Shown: piece after piece, positions 26,472 to 35,316 of the stretch
How positions within the stretch are numbered: position 1 is the stretch's first letter
How the letters are laid out: each line of letters starts with the position of its first letter
Origin: Aequorivita iocasae
Lineage (GTDB): Bacteria; Bacteroidota; Bacteroidia; Flavobacteriales; Flavobacteriaceae
Reading direction: 5' to 3'
Length of the DNA: 64,000 nucleotides
NCBI RefSeq assembly: GCF_016757735.1
Contig: NZ_CP068439.1
Coordinates: 682,001 to 746,000, forward strand
Program-made: the position numbers and the translations under genes
The notes under the pieces: generated by a model
Told to the model about the DNA's origin: nothing
Database searches by the model: none
The model's input: the letters and a program-made list of their open reading frames with translations, nothing else

Positions 26472-27152
26472 CTAAACTACAAACTTATAGCCAACTCCTT
26501 TTACTGTTTTAAATTTATCGTCGCCTATTTTTTCACGAAGTTTTCTAATATGAACATCTATGGTGCGCCCACCTACGATAACTTCATTGCCCCAGATGGA
26601 GTCAAGAATGTCCTCGCGTTTAAAAACTTTGCCGGGTTTAGATGCTAAAAGGGCCAATAGCTCAAATTCCTTTCTAGGCAGGACCATTTCTTTTTTACCC
26701 AGTATAATTTTATATTCCTCGCGATTTATCGTCAGGTTTCCGAGTTTTATTTTTTCATCTTCTTCTTCCTCCTTAAATCTACGTAACAATGCTTTTACCT
26801 TACTCACCAACACTTTTGGCTTTATGGGCTTTGTTATGTAATCATCCGCACCCGCTTCAAAACCTGCCATTTGGGAGTAATCCTCACCTCTAGCGGTTAA
26901 AAAAGTAATTACGGTTTCGGCTAGTTCAGGGATGTTTCTTATTTTTTCACACGCTTCAATACCATCCATTTTTGGCATCATTACATCCATGATAATTAGC
27001 TGGGGCCTTACATTTTTTGCTTGTTCTATTGCTTCTAGCCCGTTTTCGGCAGTTTCGACTGTATAGCCTTCGGAAGTAAGATTGTATCTAATTATTTCAA
27101 GAATATCCGGTTCATCATCAACCAACAAAATTGTAATATCCCTTTTTTTCAT
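26472..27152 (-). CDS. OmpR/PhoB-family response regulator
   Basis: A 226-aa regulator. The receiver domain has the acidic pair in LLVDDEPDILE, the phospho-acceptor Asp in LIIMDVMMPKMDG (near 56), the Thr in TFLTARGEDY and the Lys in YITKPIKPK. A winged-helix DNA-binding domain follows with RKEFELLALLASKPGKVF and the terminal phrase VKGVGYKFVV. It is first in a two-gene operon with the kinase. A consensus promoter with both elements lies about 90 bp upstream. Confidence 0.95.
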   Translation of the reverse strand: MKKRDITILLVDDEPDILEIIRYNLTSEGYTVETAENGLEAIEQAKNVRPQLIIMDVMMPKMDGIEACEKIRNIPELAETVITFLTARGEDYSQMAGFEAGADDYITKPIKPKVLVSKVKALLRRFKEEEEDEKIKLGNLTINREEYKIILGKKEMVLPRKEFELLALLASKPGKVFKREDILDSIWGNEVIVGGRTIDVHIRKLREKIGDDKFKTVKGVGYKFVV

Positions 27153-27242
27153 CTTTATAGCTGTTTATTAAAGTGAAATACAGGCTGTGAATATCTGGAG
27201 GCGTGCCTCACTGATTGCGAGTATTTCATAATTTTAATGTTT

Positions 27243-27272
27243 CAAAGATACCATTATTTAACCTGAGCCCAA
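27243..27272 (-). promoter_or_regulatory. Bacteroidota-type promoter of the response-regulator/kinase operon
   Basis: The best promoter in the window. Minus-strand TTG (27272-27270), then 19 bases, then TATCTTTG (27250-27243). It leaves a leader of about 85 nt before the ATG at 27152. Confidence 0.75.
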
Positions 27273-27408
27273 GTTTAGCACGTTTATTGTTAACCATTAA
27301 ATAACGTTATGGTAACATCTCGAATTAGGTGTTTATAATACGAAGTTATCATTTCGTTAAAATAAGAATTTCCTTTAATATCAATCTTTTAAACCTAAAA
27401 CATTTATT

Positions 27409-27416
27409 TATCTTTG
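27409..27416 (+). promoter_or_regulatory. Probable -7 box for the T9SS type A protein gene
   Basis: TATCTTTG (27409-27416) matches TAnnTTTG, 24 bases before the ATG at 27441. No TTG at the -33 distance. Confidence 0.5.
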
Positions 27417-27440
27417 CACAATAATTTTAAAAAAACTCTA

Positions 27441-28376
27441 ATGAAAAAAATTACATTACTTGCGGCTCTTTTTATTGGCGCCGTTTCTTTTGCCCAAGTT
27501 GCGGGAACCAGTTTTGAAGAGCCAGCACTTTTTCCTGGCCAATATACAGACACAGGAGACCCAAACACAGCACATGATTTAGTAAACAATACAGATGAAC
27601 CACTAGTAGATTACACAAATACTGGTGCCGAATTGGGCTTTGATGCTTCTTACGCTCCTTACGACACGCCTGGGGAAGGTTTGACTGACGGTGATTTTGT
27701 GGGCGTTACTGATTTTGCCCCAACTCCTTCCGATCCTTATACTGATGGAACTCAAGGCTACCAAATAAGTGACGTGGACGGCAACTACACTTTAACTTTC
27801 GATGCAGTAGACCTAACCGGAGTAGCCAATCCAGCAATCAGCTTGGATTATTTTATTTCTGAAACCGGATATGAAGGCGATGGAACTTCAAACGAATCTG
27901 GTTCTGACAGATTACGCATCTATGTAAGGGATTTAACTAACAGTACCGAGATTGATATTCTTAATACTCAAGGAAACGATATCAACGATCTTGGCATTGA
28001 AGGTGCTTGGATTACGGGAAATGCAGTTTTAACCTCAAACACAAATGTGCAGTTGGTTATAGAAGCTAGAACAAATGCAAGTGCAGAAGCTTTCTTTTTT
28101 GATAATATTATTTTTTCAGGAACTTTGGGAACAAACACACAATCTGAAACTCAATTTGCAGTATATCCAAACCCTGCAAGCAAAGGGTATGTGAATATTA
28201 TTTCAAAAGTTGCCGGCGCCAAGAATGTATCTATCTTTGATGTACTTGGCAAGCAGGTTGTTAAAACTACACTTATTGGTGATAGATTAGACATTTCAAA
28301 ATTGAACAGTGGTGTTTACATTGTAAAAATAGAACAAGGAAAAACTTCAACTACCAAAAAATTGGTCGTTAGGTAA
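27441..28376 (+). CDS. Secreted T9SS type A sorting-domain protein
   Basis: A 311-aa exported protein. Signal peptide MKKITLLAALFIGAVSFAQ. A beta-rich middle part has many Asp/Thr/Gly residues and resembles a carbohydrate-binding or jelly-roll domain (LTFDAVDLTGVANPAISLDYF, then AFFFDNIIFSG). The C-terminal type A sorting domain spans about residues 238-311 (FAVYPNPASKGYVNI, NVSIFDVLGKQV, LNSGVYIVKIEQG, KKLVV). The domain directs T9SS export and surface attachment or release. The ATG at 27441 gives a proper signal peptide; a frame from 27414 does not. No enzyme motif seen. Confidence 0.88.
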   Translation: MKKITLLAALFIGAVSFAQVAGTSFEEPALFPGQYTDTGDPNTAHDLVNNTDEPLVDYTNTGAELGFDASYAPYDTPGEGLTDGDFVGVTDFAPTPSDPYTDGTQGYQISDVDGNYTLTFDAVDLTGVANPAISLDYFISETGYEGDGTSNESGSDRLRIYVRDLTNSTEIDILNTQGNDINDLGIEGAWITGNAVLTSNTNVQLVIEARTNASAEAFFFDNIIFSGTLGTNTQSETQFAVYPNPASKGYVNIISKVAGAKNVSIFDVLGKQVVKTTLIGDRLDISKLNSGVYIVKIEQGKTSTTKKLVVR

Positions 28377-28396
28377 TCCACTTCAAAAATATATTT

Positions 28397-28428
28397 TAAA
28401 AGCTCCTGTTTCGGCAGGAGCTTTTTTA
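28397..28428 (+). terminator. Intrinsic terminator after the T9SS type A gene
   Basis: Perfect hairpin AAAGCTCCTG / CAGGAGCTTT (28399-28408 with 28415-28424), six-base loop, then TTTT. Confidence 0.92.
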
Positions 28429-28434
28429 TTTGCC

Positions 28435-28442
28435 TATTTTTG
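28435..28442 (+). promoter_or_regulatory. Probable -7 box for the LuxE-like gene
   Basis: TATTTTTG fits TAnnTTTG and lies just after the upstream terminator, 24 bases before the ATG at 28467. Confidence 0.4.
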
Positions 28443-28466
28443 GAAAAAATTGCCTAGTACAAAGAC

Positions 28467-29441
28467 ATGCTTGAAAACGAAATTTTTAAAATTAAAACCG
28501 CAACGGAATTTCAGCGCCTTGCTATTGAAGTATTCCGCTTTCAGTATGAAAATGTCCGTGTTTATCGTAATTTCTGTAATCTTTTGAACATTAAAGTTTC
28601 CGATGTAAAAACCATTAAAGACATTCCGTTTCTTCCCATTCAATTTTTTAAAAGCCATAAAATAATTGCTGAAAATATTTCCGAAGAAACAATTTTTACC
28701 AGCAGTGGCACCTCAGGTAGCATCACCAGCAAACATCACATTGCCAATTTAAAAATATACGAAACAAGCTTCTTGAAGGCTTTTGAAATGCAATACGGCA
28801 ATCCTTCAAATTTTGTGATTTTGGCCTTGCTTCCATCATATTTGGAGCGCGAAGGCTCTTCCTTAATTTTTATGGCTGAAAAGCTCATTGAAAAAAACAA
28901 TAATCCCCACAGCGGTTTTTATTTATATGAAATGGATGCGCTTATTGAAAAGTTGGATGCTTTGGAAAAGAGCGGCCAAAAAACATTACTTATTGGAGTT
29001 TCCTATGCCCTACTCGATTTAATCGAAAAAAGAAAATTCCAGCTAAAAAATACAATTGTCATGGAAACCGGCGGAATGAAAGGCCGCCGAAAGGAAATGA
29101 TAAAGGAGGAACTTCACGAAATTTTAAAAAAAGGTTTTGGCGTAGCCAAAATACACAGTGAATATGGTATGACCGAATTGCTTTCCCAAGCCTATTCCGT
29201 TGGGGATGGAATTTTTAATTGCCCTCCTTGGATGAAAATCTTAACGCGTGATGCGGAAGATGCGCTTACCTACATTTTTGGAAAAACTGGCGGAATAAAC
29301 GTAGTTGATTTGGCCAATATTTACTCCTGCGCCTTCATCGCCACCCAAGATTTGGGAAAAACCTTTCCCGACGGATCTTTTGAAGTTTTGGGGCGCTTTG
29401 ACAGTAGCGACATCCGTGGTTGCAATCTGATGGTTTTTTAA
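28467..29441 (+). CDS. LuxE-like acyl-protein synthetase / acyltransferase family protein
   Basis: A 324-aa protein of the LuxE/ANL-related adenylate-forming group. The phosphate-binding loop is TIFTSSGTSGS (about 74-84). The later phrase KIHSEYGMTELLSQAYS corresponds to the Y-G-x-T-E adenylate motif, and the distal DLGKTFPDGSFEVLGRFDSSDIRG matches the GRxxD region. Family members activate a carboxylic acid as an acyl-adenylate. In Bacteroidota the substrate of these stand-alone proteins is not established, and no lux genes are nearby. It is complete and probably monocistronic. Confidence 0.75.
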   Translation: MLENEIFKIKTATEFQRLAIEVFRFQYENVRVYRNFCNLLNIKVSDVKTIKDIPFLPIQFFKSHKIIAENISEETIFTSSGTSGSITSKHHIANLKIYETSFLKAFEMQYGNPSNFVILALLPSYLEREGSSLIFMAEKLIEKNNNPHSGFYLYEMDALIEKLDALEKSGQKTLLIGVSYALLDLIEKRKFQLKNTIVMETGGMKGRRKEMIKEELHEILKKGFGVAKIHSEYGMTELLSQAYSVGDGIFNCPPWMKILTRDAEDALTYIFGKTGGINVVDLANIYSCAFIATQDLGKTFPDGSFEVLGRFDSSDIRGCNLMVF

Positions 29442-29554
29442 AAAAAATTTAACACAAACCAGTGAAATACCGCGTAAGCTATTAAATAATTGTCCGACCA
29501 AACCATTGTGAAAAACTGATGATTTTTCATAATTTGGTTGGTTAGTTAATTGAG

Positions 29555-29587
29555 AAATCCCCGTGCAATCTTTGCCGGGGATTTTTT
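29555..29587. terminator. Bidirectional terminator between the LuxE-like gene and tyrS
   Basis: Stem AATCCCCG (29556-29563) with CGGGGATT (29576-29583), continued inside the loop by GCAA/TTGC. T-run on the plus side, A-tract on the other. It lies between two convergent genes. Confidence 0.8.
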
Positions 29588-29607
29588 ATATAGTTATAAA
29601 CCTGAAA

Positions 29608-30906
29608 TTATATCGCCTTGATGATGAAATAATTTTTCTTGCCTCTTTGCAGTAATACAAATTGCCCGTTTATCAGATCATTTTCCGAAATAGTATAACC
29701 CTCAGAAACCTTTTCTTTGTTTACCGAAATTGAATTTTCTTTCAATGCCCTACGTGCTTCCCCATTTGATTTTAAAAAGCCCGTTATTTCGGCCAAACCT
29801 GTCACAATATCAATTCCTTGTAATATTTCTTCTTTTGAAATTTCTGCTTGTGGAACGCCTTCAAAAATATCGAGAAAGATTTTCTCGTCAAATGTTTTTA
29901 AATCTTCGGAAGTAGAATTGCCAAACAATATTTCAGAAGCCTTTACGGCCTTTTCAAACTCTTCAGCACTGTGTACCGTCGTGGTCACCTCCTGTGCCAA
30001 ACGTTTTTGAAGCAAGCGCATATGTGGTGCTTCCTTATGTTCAGAAACTAGAGAGTTTATGGTTTCCTTATCTAAAAATGTAAAAATCTTGATGTATTTT
30101 TCGGCATCCTGATCGCTGGTATTCAACCAATATTGGTAAAATTTATAGGGTGAAGTGCGGTTTGCATCCAGCCAAATATTTCCGCCTTCACTTTTACCAA
30201 ATTTGCTGCCGTCACTTTTAGTGATTAATGGGCAGGTTAATGCATATCCTTTTCCGCCAGCGATTCTACGTATTAGTTCAGTACCCGTGGTAATATTTCC
30301 CCATTGATCGCTACCGCCCATTTGAAGGGTACAGTTCTGATTTCTGTAAAGGTGAAGAAAATCGTAGCCCTGTATTAATTGATATGTAAATTCAGTAAAG
30401 GAAAGTCCATCGGCACTCTCGCCGCTCAATCTTGTTTTTACGGAATCTTTCGCCATCATATAATTTACGGTGATGTGCTTGCCCACATTTCTGATGAAGT
30501 CAAGAAATGAAAACTCCTTCATCCAATCGTAATTGTTCACCATTAAAGCTTGATTTTCCGCTCCCGATGAAAAATCCAAAAACTGGGAAAGCTGGTTTTT
30601 CACACACTCTTGATTGTGGCGCAAGGCAGCCTCGTCCAGCAGATTTCTTTCGGCGCTTTTACCTGAAGGGTCACCAATCATTCCCGTGGCACCGCCCACC
30701 AATGCGACGGGTTTGTGGCCACAGCGCTGATAGAACGACAAAAGCATAATGGGCACCAAATTGCCAATGTGCAACGAATCTGCAGTAGGGTCAAAGCCCA
30801 CATATGCAGAACGCATGGTTTCCATAAGGTGTGCTTCGGTTTCGGGCATTACATCGTGTACCATGCCCCGCCATTGTAGTTCTTCAACGAAATTTTTCAG
30901 CTTCAT
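29608..30906 (-). CDS. tyrS: Tyrosyl-tRNA synthetase
   Basis: A 432-aa class I aminoacyl-tRNA synthetase. The HIGH motif appears as [11 protein letters not shown] near 43-53 and the KMSKS motif as [10 protein letters not shown] near 232-241. The tyrosine pocket phrase [12 protein letters not shown] is present. The C-terminal ~60 residues ([12 protein letters not shown] to [10 protein letters not shown]) form an S4-like RNA-binding domain. Length and motifs fit the bacterial TyrRS with S4 domain. Monocistronic. Confidence 0.97.
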   Translation of the reverse strand: MKLKNFVEELQWRGMVHDVMPETEAHLMETMRSAYVGFDPTADSLHIGNLVPIMLLSFYQRCGHKPVALVGGATGMIGDPSGKSAERNLLDEAALRHNQECVKNQLSQFLDFSSGAENQALMVNNYDWMKEFSFLDFIRNVGKHITVNYMMAKDSVKTRLSGESADGLSFTEFTYQLIQGYDFLHLYRNQNCTLQMGGSDQWGNITTGTELIRRIAGGKGYALTCPLITKSDGSKFGKSEGGNIWLDANRTSPYKFYQYWLNTSDQDAEKYIKIFTFLDKETINSLVSEHKEAPHMRLLQKRLAQEVTTTVHSAEEFEKAVKASEILFGNSTSEDLKTFDEKIFLDIFEGVPQAEISKEEILQGIDIVTGLAEITGFLKSNGEARRALKENSISVNKEKVSEGYTISENDLINGQFVLLQRGKKNYFIIKAI

Positions 30907-30922
30907 TTTTATAAATTTTGTG

Positions 30923-30930
30923 CAAAGATA
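30923..30930 (-). promoter_or_regulatory. Probable -7 box of tyrS
   Basis: Minus-strand TATCTTTG (30930-30923), 16 bases before the tyrS ATG. A -33 TTG was not found. Confidence 0.5.
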
Positions 30931-31013
30931 GGGTTCTCAGCGAATAATTAAGAATGGAAGTGCTGAATATAATCTGCTAAAATTTCTTCAGTAAAAAACA
31001 GTATTTTCGCTTT

Positions 31014-32024
31014 ATGATATTAGTTACCGGCGGCACAGGCTTAGTAGGTTCGCACCTATTGTATTTTCTGTTGATGGAAAATGCACACGTGCGCGCCATT
31101 CACAGGAAGAACAGTAACATACAGGGTGTAAAAAACGTTTTTGAACTTTATACTGCTGAAGTTGATGCGCTGTTTAACAAAATAGAATGGGTTGAAGCAA
31201 ATATTACTGATATTCCCGCGCTTACGGAAGCTTTCATGGGTGTTACAAAAGTGTACCATTGCGCAGCTTTTATCTCTTTTAATCCTTCAAAATATAAGGC
31301 TCTTAAAAAAGCCAATGTGGAAGGCACTGCAAATATTGTGAACCTCTGTTTGGCCAATAACATTGAAAAACTTTGCTATGTAAGTTCTGTTGCCACTTTG
31401 GGAAGCAATTTAAAAGATAAATTAATTTCCGAAGAAACACCCTGGAATCCTGACGCTAAAAATAGCGTTTACGCCATAACAAAATATGGAGCCGAAATGG
31501 AAGTGTGGCGTGGCACCCAAGAAGGTTTGGATGCCGTCATTGTAAATCCCGGTGTAATTCTGGGCACCTCGCCCGATGGTGATGGAAGCAGTGTAATAAT
31601 TTCTTTGGGCGCCAGCGGTATCCCTTTTTATCCGTCGGGGGCAATGGGCATCGTAGATGTAAAAGATGCTGTGAAAGCCATGATGGAATTAATAAAGTCT
31701 GAAATTAAAAACGAGCAATTTATTTTGGTGGGAGAAAACGTAACCTATAAAGAATTGCTTTCAAGACTTGCACCGCTATTTGGAAAAAAAACGCCCACAA
31801 AAAAACTTTCGAAAAACTTGATGTATTTTTTAAGCGGAATGGATTGGCTCTCGCATAAGCTATTCAATACAAAAAGAAGGGTTGTGAAAGCTACGGTGCG
31901 GTCTATGTTTACAATTTCGCTTTATGATACATTTAAAATAAAAAACGCAATTGACTTTCAATTTACACCTACGGAAGATACGTTAAAGCGAATTGTAGCA
32001 GAAAAGAAAAATGCATCAGATTAA
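31014..32024 (+). CDS. NAD-dependent epimerase/dehydratase family protein (extended SDR)
   Basis: A 336-aa extended short-chain dehydrogenase. The cofactor loop is VTGGTGLVGSHL (4-15). The active-site pair Y-x-x-x-K lies in NSVYAITKYGAE, and the Ser is probably in CYVSSVATLG. The later VNPGVILG is typical of dihydroflavonol-reductase/3-beta-HSD-like members. The substrate is unknown. Upstream, TATTTTCG at 31002-31009 resembles a -7 box only four bases before the ATG. The 3' end overlaps the convergent DUF4296 gene by 9 bp. Confidence 0.85.
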   Translation: MILVTGGTGLVGSHLLYFLLMENAHVRAIHRKNSNIQGVKNVFELYTAEVDALFNKIEWVEANITDIPALTEAFMGVTKVYHCAAFISFNPSKYKALKKANVEGTANIVNLCLANNIEKLCYVSSVATLGSNLKDKLISEETPWNPDAKNSVYAITKYGAEMEVWRGTQEGLDAVIVNPGVILGTSPDGDGSSVIISLGASGIPFYPSGAMGIVDVKDAVKAMMELIKSEIKNEQFILVGENVTYKELLSRLAPLFGKKTPTKKLSKNLMYFLSGMDWLSHKLFNTKRRVVKATVRSMFTISLYDTFKIKNAIDFQFTPTEDTLKRIVAEKKNASD

Positions 32025-32447
32025 GCTGTCCTTTACAGGTTCAACACTTGCTTTTTCTTCAATTTTTTTTATTTCTATAGTGTCTTTTCTGTTTTTCTCT
32101 ACTTCGCGGATACTGTCCATTTTCTTTTGCATTGCTACAAGTCTAGCTTCCACTTTTTGAAAAATTTCCATATACGTATTCACATCGGCTGCATAGTAGG
32201 CATTACTATTTGCAAACTGAAGGCTGTCCACCCCAAAATTTTTATAGATTAAAGAATCCATTTTTATTCCTTTATCAATAATAGCTTGATTATTCACGCT
32301 TCGTGCCGCATTTGCCAAATACGCCTCAGTAAGCAAATCGACCATTTTTTCTTTTGAAATAAGGTCTTTTGGCTTTTCAGGCTGCGCAACATTTTGACAG
32401 CCAATAAAGCTTAAAGCTAATAGTAAAAGAAGAAGCAGGTGTTTCAT
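32016..32447 (-). CDS. DUF4296 lipoprotein
   Basis: A 143-aa predicted lipoprotein. The hydrophobic signal ends ALSFIGC (Cys17). The mature part is helical, with the DUF4296 pattern KMVDLLTEAYLANAAR and SLIYKNFGVDSLQFANSNAYYAAD, then a coiled-coil-like stretch (FQKVEARLVAMQKKMDSI). Function unknown. Its start codon directly abuts the stop of the dihydroorotase gene, so the two are co-translated. The order GT2-DHOase-DUF4296 is, from general knowledge, conserved in Flavobacteriaceae. Confidence 0.88.
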   Translation of the reverse strand: MKHLLLLLLLALSFIGCQNVAQPEKPKDLISKEKMVDLLTEAYLANAARSVNNQAIIDKGIKMDSLIYKNFGVDSLQFANSNAYYAADVNTYMEIFQKVEARLVAMQKKMDSIREVEKNRKDTIEIKKIEEKASVEPVKDSLI

Positions 32448-33787
32448 TATCTGTTAAAGGTAAGTCTTTCCGGATTGCTTTTGTTTGGGAACTTTGAATT
32501 CTCATAAACCACTATTCCGTTTACCAACGTATGCGTTACTCGCGATTTAAATATGGTTCCTTCAAAAGGAGACCAGCCACATTTGTATAGCAAATTTTCC
32601 CTTTTAACGGTCCAAGGGGAATTGAGATCTACTAAAACCAAGTCTGCTTTGTAACCTTTTCGAATATATCCCCGCTCTTTAATTTGAAATAAAATCGCTG
32701 GGTTGTGTGCGGTTTTTTCCACGATTTTTTCCAAGGAAATTTTTCCTTTGTGATACATTTCCAAAAGAACAACCAGTGCATGCTGCACCAAAGGTCCGCC
32801 CGATGGGGCGTTTAGATATTTATTGTTTTTTTCCTCTATAGTGTGTGGTGCGTGGTCTGTAGCAATTACATCTATGCGGTCATCCAGTAAAGCTTTAAGC
32901 AAACCATCTTTGTCTTTTTCTGTTTTTACCGCAGGGTTCCATTTTATTTTTGTACCCTTTGTTTTATAATCCGCATCCGTAAACCATAAATGATGAATGC
33001 AAACCTCTGCCGTTATCTTTTTTTCGGAAAGGGGCTTTTTATTGCTGAAAAGATGCGTTTCCTTTTCGGTTGAAAGGTGAAAAACATGAAATCGCGCCCC
33101 TGTTTTCTCGGCCAGTTTTATGGCTTTTGAAGAAGAAATATAGCAAGCCTCTTCGCTGCGTATTTTCGGGTGAAGTTCTATAGGAATATCTTCTCCGTAT
33201 TCGGCTTTATATTTTTCTAAATTCTTTTTAATTGTACCCTCGTCCTCGCAATGTGCCGAAATGAGCAACTTAGTTTTGCTGAAGATTTCTTCCAATGTTT
33301 TAGGGTCATCAACTAGCATATTCCCTGTGGACGAACCTAAAAACAATTTCAGGCCGGCGACCTTTTGAGGATCTACTTTTAAAATTTCATCTAAATTATC
33401 ATTCGTGCCACCAAACATAAAGGAATAATTGGCCCAAGAGGTATTGGAGGCGATATCAAATTTTTCTTCCAGCAACTCAATGGTTGTAGCCTGCGGAATG
33501 GTGTTGGGCATTTCAATAAAAGAGGTGATTCCGCCTGCAACAGCAGCCTTTGATTCGGTTTCAATGGTTGCTTTGTGCGTTAATCCCGGCTCACGAAAGT
33601 GTACTTGGTCGTCTATCATGCCAGGAAGCAAGTAGCTTCCGTCTGCATCAATAACTTTTGTATCGGAAGATTTTGCACTAATGGTTTCGGAAATTTCCGC
33701 AATACGGCCATCCTGAACAAGCACGTCACCTTTTACGATTTTTCCTTCGTTTACAATATTTGCGTTTTTAATTAAAACTGCTTTCAT
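32447..33787 (-). CDS. pyrC: Dihydroorotase
   Basis: A 446-aa amidohydrolase of pyrimidine synthesis (carbamoyl-aspartate to dihydroorotate). Motifs: IDDQVHFREPGLTHK near 58-72, PNTIPQ, GLKLFLGSSTGN, ISAHCEDE, FHVFHLSTEKE and ATDHAPHT. In most class I enzymes the first metal-binding motif is H-x-H; here it reads Q-V-H, so the first His is replaced by Gln. The other His/Asp ligands are present. The ATG at 33787 is chosen because MKAVLIKNANIV is the usual N-terminus; it overlaps the upstream glycosyltransferase by 20 bp. An upstream in-frame ATG at 33811 would add eight unlikely residues. Confidence 0.9.
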   Translation of the reverse strand: MKAVLIKNANIVNEGKIVKGDVLVQDGRIAEISETISAKSSDTKVIDADGSYLLPGMIDDQVHFREPGLTHKATIETESKAAVAGGITSFIEMPNTIPQATTIELLEEKFDIASNTSWANYSFMFGGTNDNLDEILKVDPQKVAGLKLFLGSSTGNMLVDDPKTLEEIFSKTKLLISAHCEDEGTIKKNLEKYKAEYGEDIPIELHPKIRSEEACYISSSKAIKLAEKTGARFHVFHLSTEKETHLFSNKKPLSEKKITAEVCIHHLWFTDADYKTKGTKIKWNPAVKTEKDKDGLLKALLDDRIDVIATDHAPHTIEEKNNKYLNAPSGGPLVQHALVVLLEMYHKGKISLEKIVEKTAHNPAILFQIKERGYIRKGYKADLVLVDLNSPWTVKRENLLYKCGWSPFEGTIFKSRVTHTLVNGIVVYENSKFPNKSNPERLTFNR

Positions 33788-34517
33788 TAAATTTCTTTCT
33801 GTTAAATACACTTTTAAATTTCATTGCGAGCACTCCAAAAATAGCTTCAGAGATAATTCCCGAACTCATTTTTGACTCGCCTTTTGTACGATCTGTAAAT
33901 ATTACGGGCACTTCCTTAATTTTAAATTTGCTGAGATACGCCTTAAATTTCATTTCAATCTGAAAAGCATAACCCACAAAACGGATGTTGTCTAGGTTTA
34001 TTTTCTCAAGCACGCTACGTCGGTAACAAATAAATCCGGCAGTGGTATCATAAATATCAATCCCCATCACGAACCGCACATATTTTGAGGCCAACCAAGA
34101 CATTAAAACTCTGCTCATGGGCCAGTTTACCACATTAACGCCCTTCACATAACGCGAACCTATGGCTACATCGCTACCACCTTTATGGCAGGCGTTAAAA
34201 AGCCTGATAAGATCATTGGGGTTATGCGAAAAATCGGCATCCATCTCAAAAATGTAGTCGTAACCGTTTTCCAACGCCCACTTAAAACCAGCAATATATG
34301 CAGTTCCCAGACCATTTTTCTCGGCTCTTTTCAGCAAAAAAAGTTTTTCTGGATAATTTTTAAAATTTGCCTCAACAACTGTTGCTGTGCCGTCGGGTGA
34401 ATTGTCATCAACTACCAAAACGTGAAACTCACGCTGCAACGAAAAAACAGTACGCAGCAGTCGCTCTATATTTTCAATTTCATTGTAGGTTGGCACCACC
34501 ACTACCGCCTTGGACAT
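33768..34517 (-). CDS. Polyprenol monophosphomannose synthase-like glycosyltransferase, family 2
   Basis: A 249-aa GT-A enzyme of the DPM1 type. The N-terminal phrase VVVPTYNEIENIERLL is followed by VLVVDDNSPDGTA (nucleotide binding), EMDADFSHNP (D-x-D), GSRYVKG and the acceptor region TAGFICYRR. No C-terminal membrane domain is present, as in the short soluble Dpm1 class. It probably transfers mannose or a related sugar to polyprenyl phosphate at the inner membrane. First gene of the three-gene run with dihydroorotase and DUF4296. Confidence 0.88.
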   Translation of the reverse strand: MSKAVVVVPTYNEIENIERLLRTVFSLQREFHVLVVDDNSPDGTATVVEANFKNYPEKLFLLKRAEKNGLGTAYIAGFKWALENGYDYIFEMDADFSHNPNDLIRLFNACHKGGSDVAIGSRYVKGVNVVNWPMSRVLMSWLASKYVRFVMGIDIYDTTAGFICYRRSVLEKINLDNIRFVGYAFQIEMKFKAYLSKFKIKEVPVIFTDRTKGESKMSSGIISEAIFGVLAMKFKSVFNRKKFNESSFN

Positions 34518-34625
34518 ACTGCTATTTTAGCGCAAATGTACCTTTTTTTGAATAAATAAATGGGAAGTAAATTCTAATTAGACACTAAAAAAGGGAAAAT
34601 ATTTTACACTACCTTTACCAAAAAA

Positions 34626-35285
34626 TTGAAGGTGGATTTCAGCGAAAGACTTATAGACTCAACCGATTGGGCGACCTATATGCTGCTGTTATGTTTTGTC
34701 CTTTTGGCACTAGCAAAGTATTTCTATCCAAAAAGATTCCATGAATTTTCACTGCTACCTTTGACCAACCAGTATTTTTTTGTGCACGGTAAAAATGACG
34801 AGTTGAACCATCCCTTCAACATGATGTTATTTGTGGTACAAATAGTTTGTGTTTCTATCTTTGTTTATCTGCTTTTTGAGGTTTTAAACCCTACTGAGGT
34901 TCAACAAAACGAATGGCTTTTTCTTCAAATTTGTACAGCGTACAGTGTTTTCATTTTAGTAAAATTTTCCATGGAAAAAATTGTCGCAAATGTTTTTTCC
35001 ATAGATGCCGTAATCAATAATTATCTCTATCAAAAGTTAAGCTATCGAAACTTTTTGGGCATTTTGTTTTTTGCCGGCAACCTATTCTTTCTTTATGTAT
35101 ACCCTCCCACAACTTCAGCATTGTTTATTTTTGGGGGAAGTTTATTAATGCTTAATGCTATTGCGCTGCTTTACAGCTACAAGAAAAATGGAAAATTGAT
35201 ATTAAGCAATTTCTTCTATTTTATTTTGTATCTTTGCGCACTTGAAATTTCACCATATATTATCCTTTACAAAACCTTTGTTTAA
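34626..35285 (+). CDS. DUF4271 integral membrane protein
   Basis: A 219-aa membrane protein with about six hydrophobic helices, no signal peptide and no catalytic motif. It matches the DUF4271 type: N-terminal DWATYMLLLCFVLLALAKYFYPKRF and C-terminal LCALEISPYIILYKTF. A TTG at 34626 is used because no ATG precedes the conserved segment; the next ATG (34680) would remove about 18 residues. A TACCTTTA box at 34610-34617 stands eight bases before it. It precedes hemD by 31 bp, an arrangement common in Flavobacteriaceae. Confidence 0.85.
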   Translation: MKVDFSERLIDSTDWATYMLLLCFVLLALAKYFYPKRFHEFSLLPLTNQYFFVHGKNDELNHPFNMMLFVVQIVCVSIFVYLLFEVLNPTEVQQNEWLFLQICTAYSVFILVKFSMEKIVANVFSIDAVINNYLYQKLSYRNFLGILFFAGNLFFLYVYPPTTSALFIFGGSLLMLNAIALLYSYKKNGKLILSNFFYFILYLCALEISPYIILYKTFV

Positions 35286-35316
35286 GGCGTAATATTTAAA
35301 AAAATCAGGACTATCT

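Noticed and set aside
29555-29587. TTTG-containing loop of the hairpin as a promoter box
   Set aside because: CAATCTTTG lies inside the stem-loop of a strong terminator between convergent genes; no gene follows in that direction.
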